NCBI GenBank assembly: GCA_028278545.1
Contig: JANQED010000167.1
Coordinates: forward strand, 19,160-83,159
Direction of reading: 5' to 3'
DNA length: 64,000 bases
Source: Anaerolineales bacterium
GTDB taxonomy: Bacteria > Chloroflexota > Anaerolineae > Anaerolineales > UBA11858
The notes beneath the pieces were generated by a model. That model did no database searches, was not told the origin of the DNA, and worked only from the letters and a program-made list of their open reading frames with translations. The first letter of the stretch is position 1. The number at the start of each line of letters is the position of its first letter. Positions 33,033-42,742 of this stretch are shown one piece after another. The position numbers and the translations under genes were made by a program.

Positions 33033-33506
33033 TCACACCTCCTCAGCCACTGGTTCGGCTACAGCGACTTTGTGGCCGTTGCCGCCAATAACCTTTTCAT
33101 TCCAATTTAGCGGGCCCAAGGCTCGGACTTCTTCCGTCATTTTGTCGACTTTTTCGGCGAGGATAATGCCCTCTGAAGCCGAAGCCCAGACAAGCTGGAC
33201 ACGCTCTTCTTCGACACCCAGTTGACGGAGCATAGTCTTGAGCAGGATAAATCGGCGTAAGGCTTTGATATTTCCGCTTACGTAATGGCACTCACCGGGA
33301 TGGCAGCCACCGATCAACACCCCATCAGCCCCTTCGCGCAGGGCCTTAAGCACGAACTGCGGGTCAACGCGTCCGCTGCACATCACCCGGATAGGGCGCA
33401 TATTAGGAGCGTAGTGGATGCGAGCTGTCCCTGCCAGATCGGCAGCACGGTAGGAGCACCAGTTACACAGGAAACCAACGATTACGGGTTCAAATTGTTC
33501 ACTCAT
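33033..33506 (-). CDS. mvhD: MvhD-like electron-transfer subunit
   Basis: A 157-residue protein that links the hydrogenase to HdrA. Family motifs are VGFLCNWCSYRAADLAG, VMCSGRVDPQFVLKAL, GADGVLIGGCHPGECHYVSGN and RLQLVW-like ERVQLVWASASEG; the Cys set binds a [2Fe-2S] cluster. The start at 33506 follows GGAGAG. The C-terminal tail (GNGHKVAVAEPVAEEV) is variable. It lies between hdrA and mvhG, the usual order. Confidence 0.95.
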   Translation of the reverse strand: MSEQFEPVIVGFLCNWCSYRAADLAGTARIHYAPNMRPIRVMCSGRVDPQFVLKALREGADGVLIGGCHPGECHYVSGNIKALRRFILLKTMLRQLGVEEERVQLVWASASEGIILAEKVDKMTEEVRALGPLNWNEKVIGGNGHKVAVAEPVAEEV

Positions 33507-33523
33507 AGTTCTCTCCATGTGTC

Positions 33524-33602
33524 AGTCGCCAGTATCCAGTATCCGTTATCCAATAATCAGTGTCTCCACGGACCACTGCTTACGGTATCTGGTTACTGGT
33601 CG
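33524..33602. repeat. Heptamer-phased long palindrome in the hdrA-mvhD spacer
   Basis: The left half reads as seven-base units CAGTCGC, CAGTATC, CAGTATC, CGTTATC, CAATAAT, CAGTGTC. The right half, read on the other strand, gives CAGCGAC, CAGTAAC, CAGATAC, CGTAAGC. The centre is TCCACGGA-like. Nearly the whole spacer is this element. Confidence 0.7.
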
Positions 33603-33606
33603 CTGT

Positions 33607-35643
33607 TCACGCCGGAACCAACTCCTTCTCCGGTCGCACATCCCATAGAATGCCCTCGATCTGAGATAGCAACTGGTCATTCGTGAAGTGGGCGCCGCTG
33701 ATGATACCGCTGGGGCAGGCCGCAACACAGGTTCCACAACCCTGGCACAAGGCGGTGATGACTTCCGAGACCTGGCGGTCTTCGTGGAAGATAATCGCAT
33801 TGTAGGGGCACATATTGTTGCAGATCTTGCAGCCAGAGCAGTCGTCCTGGTTGATCGTTGCCCGCACCGGTTCCATCATCACAGTGCCGAGGTTGATCAG
33901 GCCGGCCACGCGGGCCGCCGCTGCCGCACCTTGCGCCACGCTGTCTGGGACATCTTTGGGTCCCTGGCAGGCGCCGGCGATATAAATACCGTCGGTCATG
34001 GTTGCAACAGGGTCCAGCTTGGGGTGACGTTCCACGAAGAAGCCGTCGAAGTCGCAGCCCATCTTGAAGAGCTGGGAAACCTCCCGGGAGTCCTCTCGGG
34101 CCTCCATCGCTGGGCTTAGGATCACCATATCGACAGGGATGCGTCGCTGACGGCCAATCAGAGTGTCCTCGACCTGCACGATCAGCTTACCCTCTTCTTC
34201 GGGGATGCGAGCGGCGTCGGTTACCTCTGCCACCTTGCCCCGGATGAAGTTGGTCTCCTCTTCGAGCAGGCGGTTGTAGAATTCCTCGTAACCCTTGCCA
34301 GGGGTGCGCATGTCGATATAGCAGTTGTAGACCTCAGCCTCGGGGATGCGCTCGTGAACCAGGTGGGCGAATTTCAGCGAGTACATGCAGCAAATCTTGG
34401 AGCAGTACTTGTGATAATTCTCATCGCGCGAGCCCACGCAGTGGACGATCGCGACGCTCTTGGGGCTGCTTTCCATGTCCCGGAGCACGATCTTGCCCTC
34501 GGTGGGGCCAGCCGCGTTGACCATGCGCTCGAATTCCAGGCTGGTGAACACATTGGCTAATCGACCGTAACCATATTGCGGAATTTGCTTGACGTCGAAG
34601 AGATCGTAGCCTGTGGCTAAGATGATGTTGCCCACTTCGAAGGTCAGGATTTCATCCTCTTGCTCGAATTCAATCGAATTCGGTTCGGTGGGGCAGAAAA
34701 GCTGACAGGCCTTGCACTTACCTCTCTGGAAGTAAACGCAATTCTCTTTGTCGATCACTGGGTACTTGGGCACTGCCTGGGGGAACGGGCGATAGATCAC
34801 CTTGCGCTCGCCGATCCCGGCCTCGAAGATGTCATCGACGACTTTGAAGGGGCACTTTTCGATGCAGATACCGCAGCCGGTGCAGTGCTCCTCGTTGACG
34901 TAGCGCGCTCTCTTGCGGACGTTGACGGTGAAGTTGCCTAGATATCCATCAACTTTCTCAACCTCGCTCCAGGTGAGCAAGGTGATATTGGGATGCTGAC
35001 CAACATCGACCATCTTGGGGGTCAGAATACAGGCCGAACAGTCCAGGGTGGGGAAGGTTTTATCCAGTTGAGCCATATGGCCGCCGATGGATGGTTCTCT
35101 TTCCACCAGATAAACGTGATGCCCGGCATCTGCCAATTCTAAGCCCGCGCTGATACCGGCGATGCCCCCACCCACAATCAGGGTGTTGGGGTTGATCTCC
35201 ACAGGCAGTTGCTCCAGGGGTTGGTGATGCACCACACGTTCAACAGCAGCATTGGTGAGAGCTTTTGCCTTGAGGGTTGCTGCCTCCTCATCATCGGTGG
35301 TCCAGGAGTCGTGCTCGCGGATATTAGCCATCTCGAACATGAAGGGGTTCAGCCCTCCGCGTTCGCAGGCCGTTCTAAAGGTTTTTTCGTGCATGTGGGG
35401 TGAACAGGATGCCACCACAATTTTGGTCAGACCCTTTTCCTTGATGTCTTCTTCAATCAAGTCCTGACCCAGGCTGGAACACATGAACTTATAGTCGCGT
35501 GATACCGTGACGTTTGGTTGCTTGCCAGCCCATTCGGCGACCTCCTCTACATCTACGACTTTGGCGATGTTCGTGCCGCAGTGGCAGATATAGACTCCAA
35601 CCCGTTCATCTAGCTCAGGGTTTGCACTTGCTTTATCACTCAT
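33607..35643 (-). CDS. hdrA: HdrA-like flavin electron-bifurcating subunit
   Basis: A 678-residue cytoplasmic iron-sulfur flavoprotein. N-terminal Cys region (YICHCGTNIAKVVDV, KFMCSSLGQDLI), FAD Rossmann motif VGGGIAGISAGLELA with downstream FPTLDCSACILTPKM, then four ferredoxin motifs: CTGCGICIEKCP, CKACQLFCP, CSGCKICNNMCP and CQGCGTCVAACP. In Hdr-Mvh complexes this subunit splits H2 electrons between a high-potential acceptor at HdrB and ferredoxin. AGGAGA precedes the ATG. It is flanked by hdrB and mvhD. Confidence 0.96.
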   Translation of the reverse strand: MSDKASANPELDERVGVYICHCGTNIAKVVDVEEVAEWAGKQPNVTVSRDYKFMCSSLGQDLIEEDIKEKGLTKIVVASCSPHMHEKTFRTACERGGLNPFMFEMANIREHDSWTTDDEEAATLKAKALTNAAVERVVHHQPLEQLPVEINPNTLIVGGGIAGISAGLELADAGHHVYLVEREPSIGGHMAQLDKTFPTLDCSACILTPKMVDVGQHPNITLLTWSEVEKVDGYLGNFTVNVRKRARYVNEEHCTGCGICIEKCPFKVVDDIFEAGIGERKVIYRPFPQAVPKYPVIDKENCVYFQRGKCKACQLFCPTEPNSIEFEQEDEILTFEVGNIILATGYDLFDVKQIPQYGYGRLANVFTSLEFERMVNAAGPTEGKIVLRDMESSPKSVAIVHCVGSRDENYHKYCSKICCMYSLKFAHLVHERIPEAEVYNCYIDMRTPGKGYEEFYNRLLEEETNFIRGKVAEVTDAARIPEEEGKLIVQVEDTLIGRQRRIPVDMVILSPAMEAREDSREVSQLFKMGCDFDGFFVERHPKLDPVATMTDGIYIAGACQGPKDVPDSVAQGAAAAARVAGLINLGTVMMEPVRATINQDDCSGCKICNNMCPYNAIIFHEDRQVSEVITALCQGCGTCVAACPSGIISGAHFTNDQLLSQIEGILWDVRPEKELVPA

Positions 35644-35707
35644 AGGTCTTCTCCTATTTGAAATCCATTCCCTTCACTTCGTAGAATGGATTGTTGGGCC
35701 TCCTTTG

Positions 35708-36574
35708 TTAGAACTCGCCAAAGATAGGCGCTGCTGAAACCAATTCCTTGCCAATACCTAACTTTCTCTTCGACATCCCCAGGGCCAGCCCGAGGAGTTG
35801 GGTGAAGTAAATGACCGGTACTCTGAAATCTGTGCCAAATTCCTCATTGACTTGCACCTGGTAGCATTCCAGATTGACCTGGCAAAGCGGGCAGGCCGTC
35901 GCGATGACATCTACCTCGCTCTCGACGGCGCTGTTGAGCAATACCCGAACCATGTCGAGGGCTGCGTGGCGGCTGGTCATGATCAGTGAGCCTCCACAGC
36001 AGCGCAACCTCTCGGGGTAATCTGCCGCCTCGGCGCCCATCGCGGAGATCAGCTCCTCAAAGAATTGCGGGTTTTCGATCTCCTCGCCGTTCTTTCGAGG
36101 CCGGACGATCTGGCAGCCATAGTACGGGGCCACGCGCAGACCTTCCAAAGGCTTGGTGACTTTTTCTTTTACCCCGTCTACACCAACTTCGTTGACAAAT
36201 ATGTCTATGATGTGATGGACATTGATCTTACCGTTGAACTGCAGGTCGTCCTCTTCGAGAGCGTAATTGATGTGCTCGGCGATGTCGGGGTCTGCTTTGA
36301 AATATTTGTTGGTGAAGTAGGCGTTCTTGTAGCAGGCGCTGCAAGGAGCAACGAGGTCCAGGCCTTCTTTCTCGGCCATAGCCAGATTTCGAGCTGTGAG
36401 GGTATAAGCCAGAAGCTGATCGACGTGGAAGTATGTGGTCGCACCACAGCAGTTCCAGTCGTCCAGTTCCTGTAGCTCCACGCCCAAAATCTTGGATGTC
36501 TCCATGGAGGAGTTGTTGTAACTCAGGGCTATTTTCTCAAGGGAACAACCTGGGAAATATGCGTACTTCTTCAT
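35708..36574 (-). CDS. hdrB: HdrB-like subunit, two CCG domains
   Basis: A 288-residue protein with two CCG motifs that bind non-cubane [4Fe-4S] clusters: FPGCSLEKIA with WNCCGAT and APCSACY, and YYGCQIV with LRCCGGSL and ATACPLC. In methanogens this is the heterodisulfide reduction site; here CoM-S-S-CoB is not expected, so the disulfide or other acceptor is unknown. It overlaps hdrC by four bases. Confidence 0.96.
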   Translation of the reverse strand: MKKYAYFPGCSLEKIALSYNNSSMETSKILGVELQELDDWNCCGATTYFHVDQLLAYTLTARNLAMAEKEGLDLVAPCSACYKNAYFTNKYFKADPDIAEHINYALEEDDLQFNGKINVHHIIDIFVNEVGVDGVKEKVTKPLEGLRVAPYYGCQIVRPRKNGEEIENPQFFEELISAMGAEAADYPERLRCCGGSLIMTSRHAALDMVRVLLNSAVESEVDVIATACPLCQVNLECYQVQVNEEFGTDFRVPVIYFTQLLGLALGMSKRKLGIGKELVSAAPIFGEF

Positions 36575-37134
36575 TTTCCACCTCCCACCGGAATGATGCG
36601 GCGGATGACTTCCTTGAAGTTATCTAGCCTCTTGATCCGGGTCGGTAGAACCGGCATTCTGCCTTTTAGCATCATCTGGGTACCCATGTAAGCCTCTTGG
36701 AGGACCTCTTTGATCCCCATACTGAACATGTAGGTTGGTGCCAGGACGGGCTCGAAAGACCTCCCATTGTTGACGATGGTCTTTACGAAAGTTTCGGAGA
36801 ATGTCGGACCGACAAGATCATCGCTGTACGTTTTATGCCAGATGGAATAGCGTTTGACCGCATACATTGCCTCAGCGATATCGATTTTTGCTGGGCATCT
36901 CACAGTGCAGTGATAGCATGATGCGCAAAACCAGTAAGTGTTGCAGTTCAGTACATCTTCTTTGAGATTCGCGTTGATCATACCAATCAGCCGCCGAGGT
37001 GTTTGGTCCATGAATTGGACTACAGGGCAGGTGCCCGAGCAAGTTCCACACTGTATGCAGTTCTTTAAGGGGCTTCCTTGTGAGGCGTACAGCAGGTTGG
37101 AAATTTCTTGGCTGAATGTAGGTTTAACTGCCAT
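36571..37134 (-). CDS. hdrC: HdrC-like iron-sulfur subunit
   Basis: A 187-residue electron wire between HdrA and HdrB, with two [4Fe-4S] motifs: CIQCGTCSGTCP near residue 23 and CASCYHCTVRCP near 70. The C-terminal part (SMGIKEVLQEAYMGTQMMLKGRMP) matches the family. First of the hdrCBA group and overlapping hdrB, so the three proteins are made in equal amounts. Confidence 0.95.
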   Translation of the reverse strand: MAVKPTFSQEISNLLYASQGSPLKNCIQCGTCSGTCPVVQFMDQTPRRLIGMINANLKEDVLNCNTYWFCASCYHCTVRCPAKIDIAEAMYAVKRYSIWHKTYSDDLVGPTFSETFVKTIVNNGRSFEPVLAPTYMFSMGIKEVLQEAYMGTQMMLKGRMPVLPTRIKRLDNFKEVIRRIIPVGGGK

Positions 37135-37143
37135 TAGCTTTTC

Positions 37144-37557
37144 CTATTCCGCTTTCTTGTCCTTTGCTTCTTTTAGCAGGGCTTCAACTTTCTCTAAAAG
37201 CAAGTCGGGATCCACGGGTTTTTCGAGTAATTCGTCTGTCGGGAGGAAGCGCGGATGTACTGGTTGGCCTGGGAAAAGGAATGCAATCTGTTCCCGTACG
37301 CCGGTGATGATCAGAACCGGGGTCTCCCGTAGTACAGGGTCCTTGCTGATCTTCCTGGCGACCATAACACCTTCTGCTCCCCGTCCCATCATGATATCAA
37401 GCAGCAGTAGATCGTATTTGCCTGTTTCCAAAGCCTCGAAACCGTCTTTTGGGTTATAGGCAACATCTACTTCATAATCTGCTTTTTCGAGGATTGACTT
37501 GATCCCATCGACGTAATCGGGATCGTCGTCAATGATTAGTAACCTCGTTTGAGTCAT
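37144..37557 (-). CDS. Single-domain response regulator (CheY-like)
   Basis: A 137-residue receiver domain: acidic pair in IIDDDPDYVDGI, phospho-acceptor Asp in DLLLLDIMMGRGAEG, Thr/Ser in LIITG and Lys in LEKPVDPD. No output domain, so it signals through another protein. AAGGAGG precedes the ATG. It stands nine bases before hdrC and after two kinase genes, so it is a likely phosphate relay of that group. Confidence 0.94.
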   Translation of the reverse strand: MTQTRLLIIDDDPDYVDGIKSILEKADYEVDVAYNPKDGFEALETGKYDLLLLDIMMGRGAEGVMVARKISKDPVLRETPVLIITGVREQIAFLFPGQPVHPRFLPTDELLEKPVDPDLLLEKVEALLKEAKDKKAE

Positions 37558-37606
37558 AGGAACCTCCTTATTCCTAAAAATACATTGCGTAGTTCATTGG
37601 TGGTTT

Positions 37607-38704
37607 TCATTTTTCAAGTATGGGCAGATGGATTGTGAAGGAACTGCCTTTGCCTAGTTCGCTTTCTACGCTAATTGATCCATCATGAGCCTCGATAATG
37701 CGCCGGGTTATTGCTAAGCCGACTCCACTCCTCCTTTCACCTTCAACTTTTGATTTGCCAACATAAAAATCCTGAAATAAATTAGGTAAATCCTCTTTTG
37801 CAATACCGACACCATTGTCTGTTACCGTGATGAGGACATTGCCTCCTTCTTCTCTCGCATTGACTGACACATTTCCTTCGATTCGAGAGTATTTGACTGC
37901 ATTACCGGTGATATTGGCAATCGCCTCGACCAAAGTGCCTTCGTCGCCATTGACAGGGGGCAACGATTCCGGGATCGAAGTTTCAATATCGATGGCTTTG
38001 CGAATGGCATGCTGCTGTGCGTTCTCAACGGCTTTGGCGATGGCGGTTGCAATAGATACGGGTTCAAAATTGTCCCGGATGCTGCTGATATCTACCGAGA
38101 CCGCCCGCAGCCAGGTGTTGATCAGTTTGACCAGATCGCCTATGCGACCTTGCAGTCGTTTGAGCTTCTCTTTTTGCTCATCGCTCAGCTTTTCGTCTAA
38201 GTCGCCGGCCAGAGCGTACAAATTGGTCTGTACCGCGCCAAGGGGAGATTTCAATTCGTGAGAAACAATAGCCGCGAAATGCTCCCGCAGCATCTCTTTC
38301 TCTCTGCGCAGGGCAATGGTCTCTAGGGCAAATTTCCTTCTCTCTAAGCTGCGTTGGGTGATCAGGCGCAGCTGGTCGGGCGTGAATGGTTTGGGCAAGA
38401 AATCGTAGGAGCCTTTTTTCATGGCGTCCACAGCGGAGTCTACTGTGGCGAAACCAGTGATCACGACGGTCACGATGGTGGGGTCATAGGCATGGATTTT
38501 TTCGAGCACCTCGAAACCGGAGATCCCAGGCATCTTCAAGTCCACAAACGCCAAGTCCGGTTGGAATTCTTCCAACAACTCCAGGCCGATATGCCCATTT
38601 TCGGCAGTTTTGATATCGTAGTCGTTCCTGGCTAAAATCTGGATGCAGGAATCGCGCACGATTTCCTCGTCGTCGATGATCAGGATTTTGGGGGTTTCAT
38701 CCAT
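37607..38704 (-). CDS. Receiver-histidine kinase hybrid
   Basis: A 365-residue soluble protein: an N-terminal receiver (ILIIDDEEIVRDS, Asp in LAFVDLKMPGISG, Lys in FLPKPFTPDQL), then a HisKA dimerisation helix with phospho-His in AAIVSHELKSPLGA, and an HATPase domain with NITGNAVKYS, DNGVGIAKEDL and GVGLAITRRII. Input thus comes by phosphorylation rather than a membrane sensor. The ATG at 38704 overlaps the upstream kinase by eight bases; an ATG 12 bases earlier is possible. Confidence 0.93.
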   Translation of the reverse strand: MDETPKILIIDDEEIVRDSCIQILARNDYDIKTAENGHIGLELLEEFQPDLAFVDLKMPGISGFEVLEKIHAYDPTIVTVVITGFATVDSAVDAMKKGSYDFLPKPFTPDQLRLITQRSLERRKFALETIALRREKEMLREHFAAIVSHELKSPLGAVQTNLYALAGDLDEKLSDEQKEKLKRLQGRIGDLVKLINTWLRAVSVDISSIRDNFEPVSIATAIAKAVENAQQHAIRKAIDIETSIPESLPPVNGDEGTLVEAIANITGNAVKYSRIEGNVSVNAREEGGNVLITVTDNGVGIAKEDLPNLFQDFYVGKSKVEGERRSGVGLAITRRIIEAHDGSISVESELGKGSSFTIHLPILEK

Positions 38705-40706
38705 TATTTGGTGCATCTCCGTTTATGTTTACTGGTAACGCCACAATAAAGGTTGTACCGCTGCCGAGTTCGCTTTCTACGGAAATAGTGCCTTTGTGAC
38801 CTTTGACGATCCCATAGCTGATCGCCAGGCCCAGCCCGGTTCCGTGCCCCACATCCTTGGTGGTGAAGAATGGGTCGAATATCTTCTTAAGATCCTCTTC
38901 GCTGATACCAGGCCCTGTATCCGAGAACGCGATTTCAATGCTGTCTTTGCGCTCGCTGTATCTGGTGCTGATATTCAAATATCCACTGCCTTCCATGGCT
39001 TCAGCAGCATTGACGATCATATTGATGAAGACTCGCTCGACCTGTGCGGCGTCGATGATCGCCATGGGTAGGTCATCCTGGAAGTGTTTGACCACTTCGA
39101 TGTTGTGGAACAGCGCCTGGTGTTCGACCAGGGAAACACATTCATGGAGCACGTCGTGGACGTTGCACAAAGTCTTGTCGGGTTTTCTCTGGCGCGAGAA
39201 ATCCAATAGCCCGCGGATGATATCTCTACAACGATTGGCTTGCCCGACAATTTTTTCGAGGGAGAACTGGGTCGTTGAATCGTTGCTGTCGCTGTCTTCG
39301 AGCAGCAAATGGGAGAAAGTCACAATGCCCTGCAGGGGGTTGTTCAGCTCGTGGGCTATATTGGCGGACAATTGCCCTACGAGCGCTAATCGCTCTGACT
39401 CCATGATCTTCTGTGTGGCAAAATCTTTCAGTTGCTCGTCGCGTCTCTTAAGCGCCTGAGCCATGGCGTTGAATGAATCGGCCAGATACTGTAGTTCGTC
39501 ATTGGTCGTGATGGCGACATTTGCATCCAGATTGCCGTCAGCTACTTCTTTGGATGCGGTGACCAGTTTGTTGATTGGCACCAGAATTCGCTGGCCGACG
39601 AAATAAGCGACGGCCATAGTCACCATAGCTCCGATGATGCTGATCACAAGAAATGTGATTACAGTCTGTCTTTGGATATCTGAATACTTCTGCTCGAGAA
39701 TCCCGACATACAAGATGCCAATGATGCTATCGTATACGTCTCGAATGGGCTCATAAGCGGTGATGTACCAGTTGTTGACGACATAGGCCCGATCGATCCA
39801 GGGCTCGCCTTGCACGATGACCTGGTTGTAGACCTCCTCGGAAACTCGAGTGCCGATTGCCCTGGAGCCATCTTCATTTTTTACGTTGGTTGAAATCCTG
39901 ACATCGTCCAGGAAGATCGTTGCCGTGCCAATATCCTGTCCTTTGTAGATCACATTCTCATAGACCGTGTGCTTGACTTTGTCAACGATCTGGTGGTTTT
40001 TATTGAGTAAAACGCCGCCGTAGACAACACCAAGCAAATTGTCTTCATAATCGAAAATCGGTGCGGCGGCTTTTAACATCATTCCATTGGTCAGTTCTGT
40101 CTCTTCGATCGGGCGGGCCAGAGGGGTATCGATCAGATTGATATGCGCCTGCCCGGCGAGCTCAGGGGTATCTTTAGCCAAATCCTCACCACTTACTATA
40201 ATGGTGGCCGCGGCAGGTTCTTTTCGGTTGAGAACCGAATGGATAATCTCGTCGTGCCCCTGATTGTCGCCGACGAGATCGGGATTGCAGGTGCGGATCA
40301 AGACGTAGCCATACTGATCGGTGATGGCCAGCACATCAAGGTTTTCTAGTTTTTTGATCCTTGTTAGCTCATCGAATGCCGCATCGAAGTCTTTTGTAGA
40401 AAACGCGTCTTTTAGGAAGAAACGCTGAGCAGTGTGTCGAACGGCACTATCGATGTGATTAAGCTCACTGAGATATATTTCTCTGGCACTGTTGAGATCG
40501 TTGCGCACCTTTTCTTGTGCTTCAGTCAAGATCAAATCGCTGATCAGTTGTACTCCGACCACCATAAAGACGGCGCTGATGATAACGATAATCAGCAAGA
40601 AGCTCAATATGAGCTTTGTCGCTATCGGAATTCTGATCTTGCGCAGGTAGGGAATGTCGATCACCGGTTTGCGCTGATCAGAGATCGTCTTGGTGGCACT
40701 GGTCAT
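38697..40706 (-). CDS. Membrane sensor histidine kinase with Cache-type domain
   Basis: A 669-residue kinase. Helix one at about 30-52, a large external Cache-like sensor domain (about 55-355, with [18 protein letters not shown] and [18 protein letters not shown]), helix two at about 358-380, a HAMP segment ([21 protein letters not shown]), HisKA with [14 protein letters not shown], and HATPase with [20 protein letters not shown] and [13 protein letters not shown]. It senses a small external ligand and likely drives the two regulators downstream. The ATG at 40706 is preferred to an upstream TTG. Confidence 0.94.
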   Translation of the reverse strand: MTSATKTISDQRKPVIDIPYLRKIRIPIATKLILSFLLIIVIISAVFMVVGVQLISDLILTEAQEKVRNDLNSAREIYLSELNHIDSAVRHTAQRFFLKDAFSTKDFDAAFDELTRIKKLENLDVLAITDQYGYVLIRTCNPDLVGDNQGHDEIIHSVLNRKEPAAATIIVSGEDLAKDTPELAGQAHINLIDTPLARPIEETELTNGMMLKAAAPIFDYEDNLLGVVYGGVLLNKNHQIVDKVKHTVYENVIYKGQDIGTATIFLDDVRISTNVKNEDGSRAIGTRVSEEVYNQVIVQGEPWIDRAYVVNNWYITAYEPIRDVYDSIIGILYVGILEQKYSDIQRQTVITFLVISIIGAMVTMAVAYFVGQRILVPINKLVTASKEVADGNLDANVAITTNDELQYLADSFNAMAQALKRRDEQLKDFATQKIMESERLALVGQLSANIAHELNNPLQGIVTFSHLLLEDSDSNDSTTQFSLEKIVGQANRCRDIIRGLLDFSRQRKPDKTLCNVHDVLHECVSLVEHQALFHNIEVVKHFQDDLPMAIIDAAQVERVFINMIVNAAEAMEGSGYLNISTRYSERKDSIEIAFSDTGPGISEEDLKKIFDPFFTTKDVGHGTGLGLAISYGIVKGHKGTISVESELGSGTTFIVALPVNINGDAPNNG

Positions 40707-40724
40707 GTTTGGGTCCAACTGTGC

Positions 40725-42728
40725 TCACATCGCTTCGTGAACTAACTCAATCAAATCCTTTACGATGATTTTTTCTTCTTGTCCGGTTGTTTTCACCGCA
40801 TCGGCATACATGGTGACATCTTTGGGACAGGCCACTACGAAGGCGTCCACACCATCCAAAGCCACGGCCTCATTGATGCGGGATTCACTGGGGCGCTCTT
40901 CGATTTCGCCTTCCTCCATCCAGATGCGCCCGCCTCCGGCACCGCAGCAGAAGCCGTCCTCGCGGTTGCGAGGCATCTCGACGATCTCGCAGCCGGTGGC
41001 TTCGATCACCCGTCGGGGCGCGTCATAGACGCCGTTGTAACGGCCCAGGTAGCAGGGATCGTGGTAGGTGACCTTATAGCCCAGCTTCTTGCTGAACTTG
41101 ATCTGACCTGAAGCGATCATCTGATCCAGCAGCTCACTGTAATGCATAACCTTCCACTCGCCGTTCCCATTGGCGGGATACTCGTGCTTGAGGGTGTTGT
41201 AAGAGTGGGGGTCAGTGGTGACGATGGTCTCGAATTTGCTGCGGCTGAGCGCCTTGAGATTCTTCTCGACCAGCATCTCGAAGAGGCCCTCTTCGCCCAC
41301 GCGGCGGACGTCATTGCCGGAGTGATTCTCGCCTTTGTACAGAATGCCGAAATCCAGATCAGCCTTTTGGAAGACATCGGCTGTCTTCAAGGTGATACCG
41401 GTCAGGGTAGGGCTGTAAGAAGCGTAATCGCCCACAAACCACAGGTATTCAACCTGCTCTCTGCCGGCGTCTTTGACCTTGGGGTCAACGCCCTTTGCCC
41501 ATCGGGCGCGCATACGGTCCGATTTGCCAAATGAGTTGCCGTAGCGGCCCAAATTGGAAAGCGCAGTCTGGAGTTCTGCATCTACCGCGCCTTCAATCAC
41601 CAGGTGACGGCGCATATCTACAATCGTATCGACATGCTCGACCAGCACCGGGCAGGCTTCCACGCACGCGCCGCAGGTGGTGCACGACCAGAGCACTTCT
41701 TCGGCGATCTTCTCGCCGACCAGATCGGGAGCGTCGCCGTTGCCGCCCATGACGGCCGCAGCATCAGCGCGCAAGGCATCCCGGACGCTCAGGATCAACT
41801 CTTTGGGGTTGAGTGGCGTGCCAGCCGCGTGAGCGGGACAAGCATCCTGGCAGCGCCCGCATTCGGTGCAGGCGTCGCCATCCAGCAGTTGCTTCCAGCT
41901 TAAATCGCTCAATTTGCTGGCATAGATTTGGTCGCCATCGGGGGTCAGGGGTATTGGCGCCAATTCGCCGGTGGGGCGGTCAAGCTTGGCGAAGAAGGCA
42001 TTCAGCGGGCCGGTCAGCACGTGCAGCAAAGTGCCCACTGGCAAGGCGATGATCGTCCCGGCCACTGTGAGCAGGTGGAAGATCCATGCGACCAGGTGCC
42101 AGTTGGTCAACACTGCATCAGAAGCCCCGGTTGCGATCCACAACTGCGCAACGATCCAGCCAGCCGGTGATGACCAGGCCCAGGCCGGTTGCTCGACGGC
42201 CAACCGGAAGGACTCGGTCAGCAATCCACCCAGGACAATCACAGTGATCATCACCAATGAAAACGTAAATCCTGGATCGAGGGTCAGGCGTTTGGGCTTC
42301 TGGGAATAACGCCGGTAGATTGCCATCCCCACGCCCACCAGGAAGATGATGGTGAAGACGTCCAGGACGAATTTGTAGGCGAACAGCACATTGCCAAAAA
42401 GGAATTTGAAGAAGCGCTCGTGGATCGTCGTCAACGCCGTGCCCAAGAAAAAGATGAAATAGGCCCAGGCAATCGCCACGTGCATCACGCCAGGGTAGCG
42501 CTGGTTCAGCACTTTGGTCTGTACGATGGCGTATTGGATCAGCTTCCAGATTCGGATGTGCAGTTTGTCCCAGCGCGCTTCAGGCCTTCCTACTTTCCAC
42601 CACAAACTTGCCCGCAGGTAGAAACGATAGAGCATGATCAAAGCAGCCCCGAACATGATCGTATAGACATACAGTTCCGGTGCCCCCCAATCATGGGGAA
42701 TGCCCCAGTAATTTACTCGTTCAGGCAT
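40725..42728 (-). CDS. Membrane HdrD-like ETF:quinone oxidoreductase candidate
   Basis: A 667-residue fusion of a NarI-like membrane domain (about residues 15-255, His in GVMHVAIAW and TNWHLVAWIFHLL) with two [4Fe-4S] motifs (CTECGRCQDACP, CTTCGACVEACP) and two HdrD-type domains. The first has lost all CCG cysteines (WFVGDYASYS, ENHSGNDVRRVGEEGLFE, TTDPHSYN); the second is intact (HDPCYLGRYNG, GFCCGAGGG, VVACP). Next to etfA and etfB it matches the EMO type that moves ETF electrons to menaquinone. The role is inferred from context and architecture. Confidence 0.88.
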   Translation of the reverse strand: MPERVNYWGIPHDWGAPELYVYTIMFGAALIMLYRFYLRASLWWKVGRPEARWDKLHIRIWKLIQYAIVQTKVLNQRYPGVMHVAIAWAYFIFFLGTALTTIHERFFKFLFGNVLFAYKFVLDVFTIIFLVGVGMAIYRRYSQKPKRLTLDPGFTFSLVMITVIVLGGLLTESFRLAVEQPAWAWSSPAGWIVAQLWIATGASDAVLTNWHLVAWIFHLLTVAGTIIALPVGTLLHVLTGPLNAFFAKLDRPTGELAPIPLTPDGDQIYASKLSDLSWKQLLDGDACTECGRCQDACPAHAAGTPLNPKELILSVRDALRADAAAVMGGNGDAPDLVGEKIAEEVLWSCTTCGACVEACPVLVEHVDTIVDMRRHLVIEGAVDAELQTALSNLGRYGNSFGKSDRMRARWAKGVDPKVKDAGREQVEYLWFVGDYASYSPTLTGITLKTADVFQKADLDFGILYKGENHSGNDVRRVGEEGLFEMLVEKNLKALSRSKFETIVTTDPHSYNTLKHEYPANGNGEWKVMHYSELLDQMIASGQIKFSKKLGYKVTYHDPCYLGRYNGVYDAPRRVIEATGCEIVEMPRNREDGFCCGAGGGRIWMEEGEIEERPSESRINEAVALDGVDAFVVACPKDVTMYADAVKTTGQEEKIIVKDLIELVHEAM

Positions 42729-42742
42729 CGTGTTCTCTCCCT

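Noticed and set aside
40725..42728. Sequencing error or frameshift as cause of missing CCG cysteines
   Set aside because: The frame is continuous and the paralogue at 44590-45795 has the same replacement residues.
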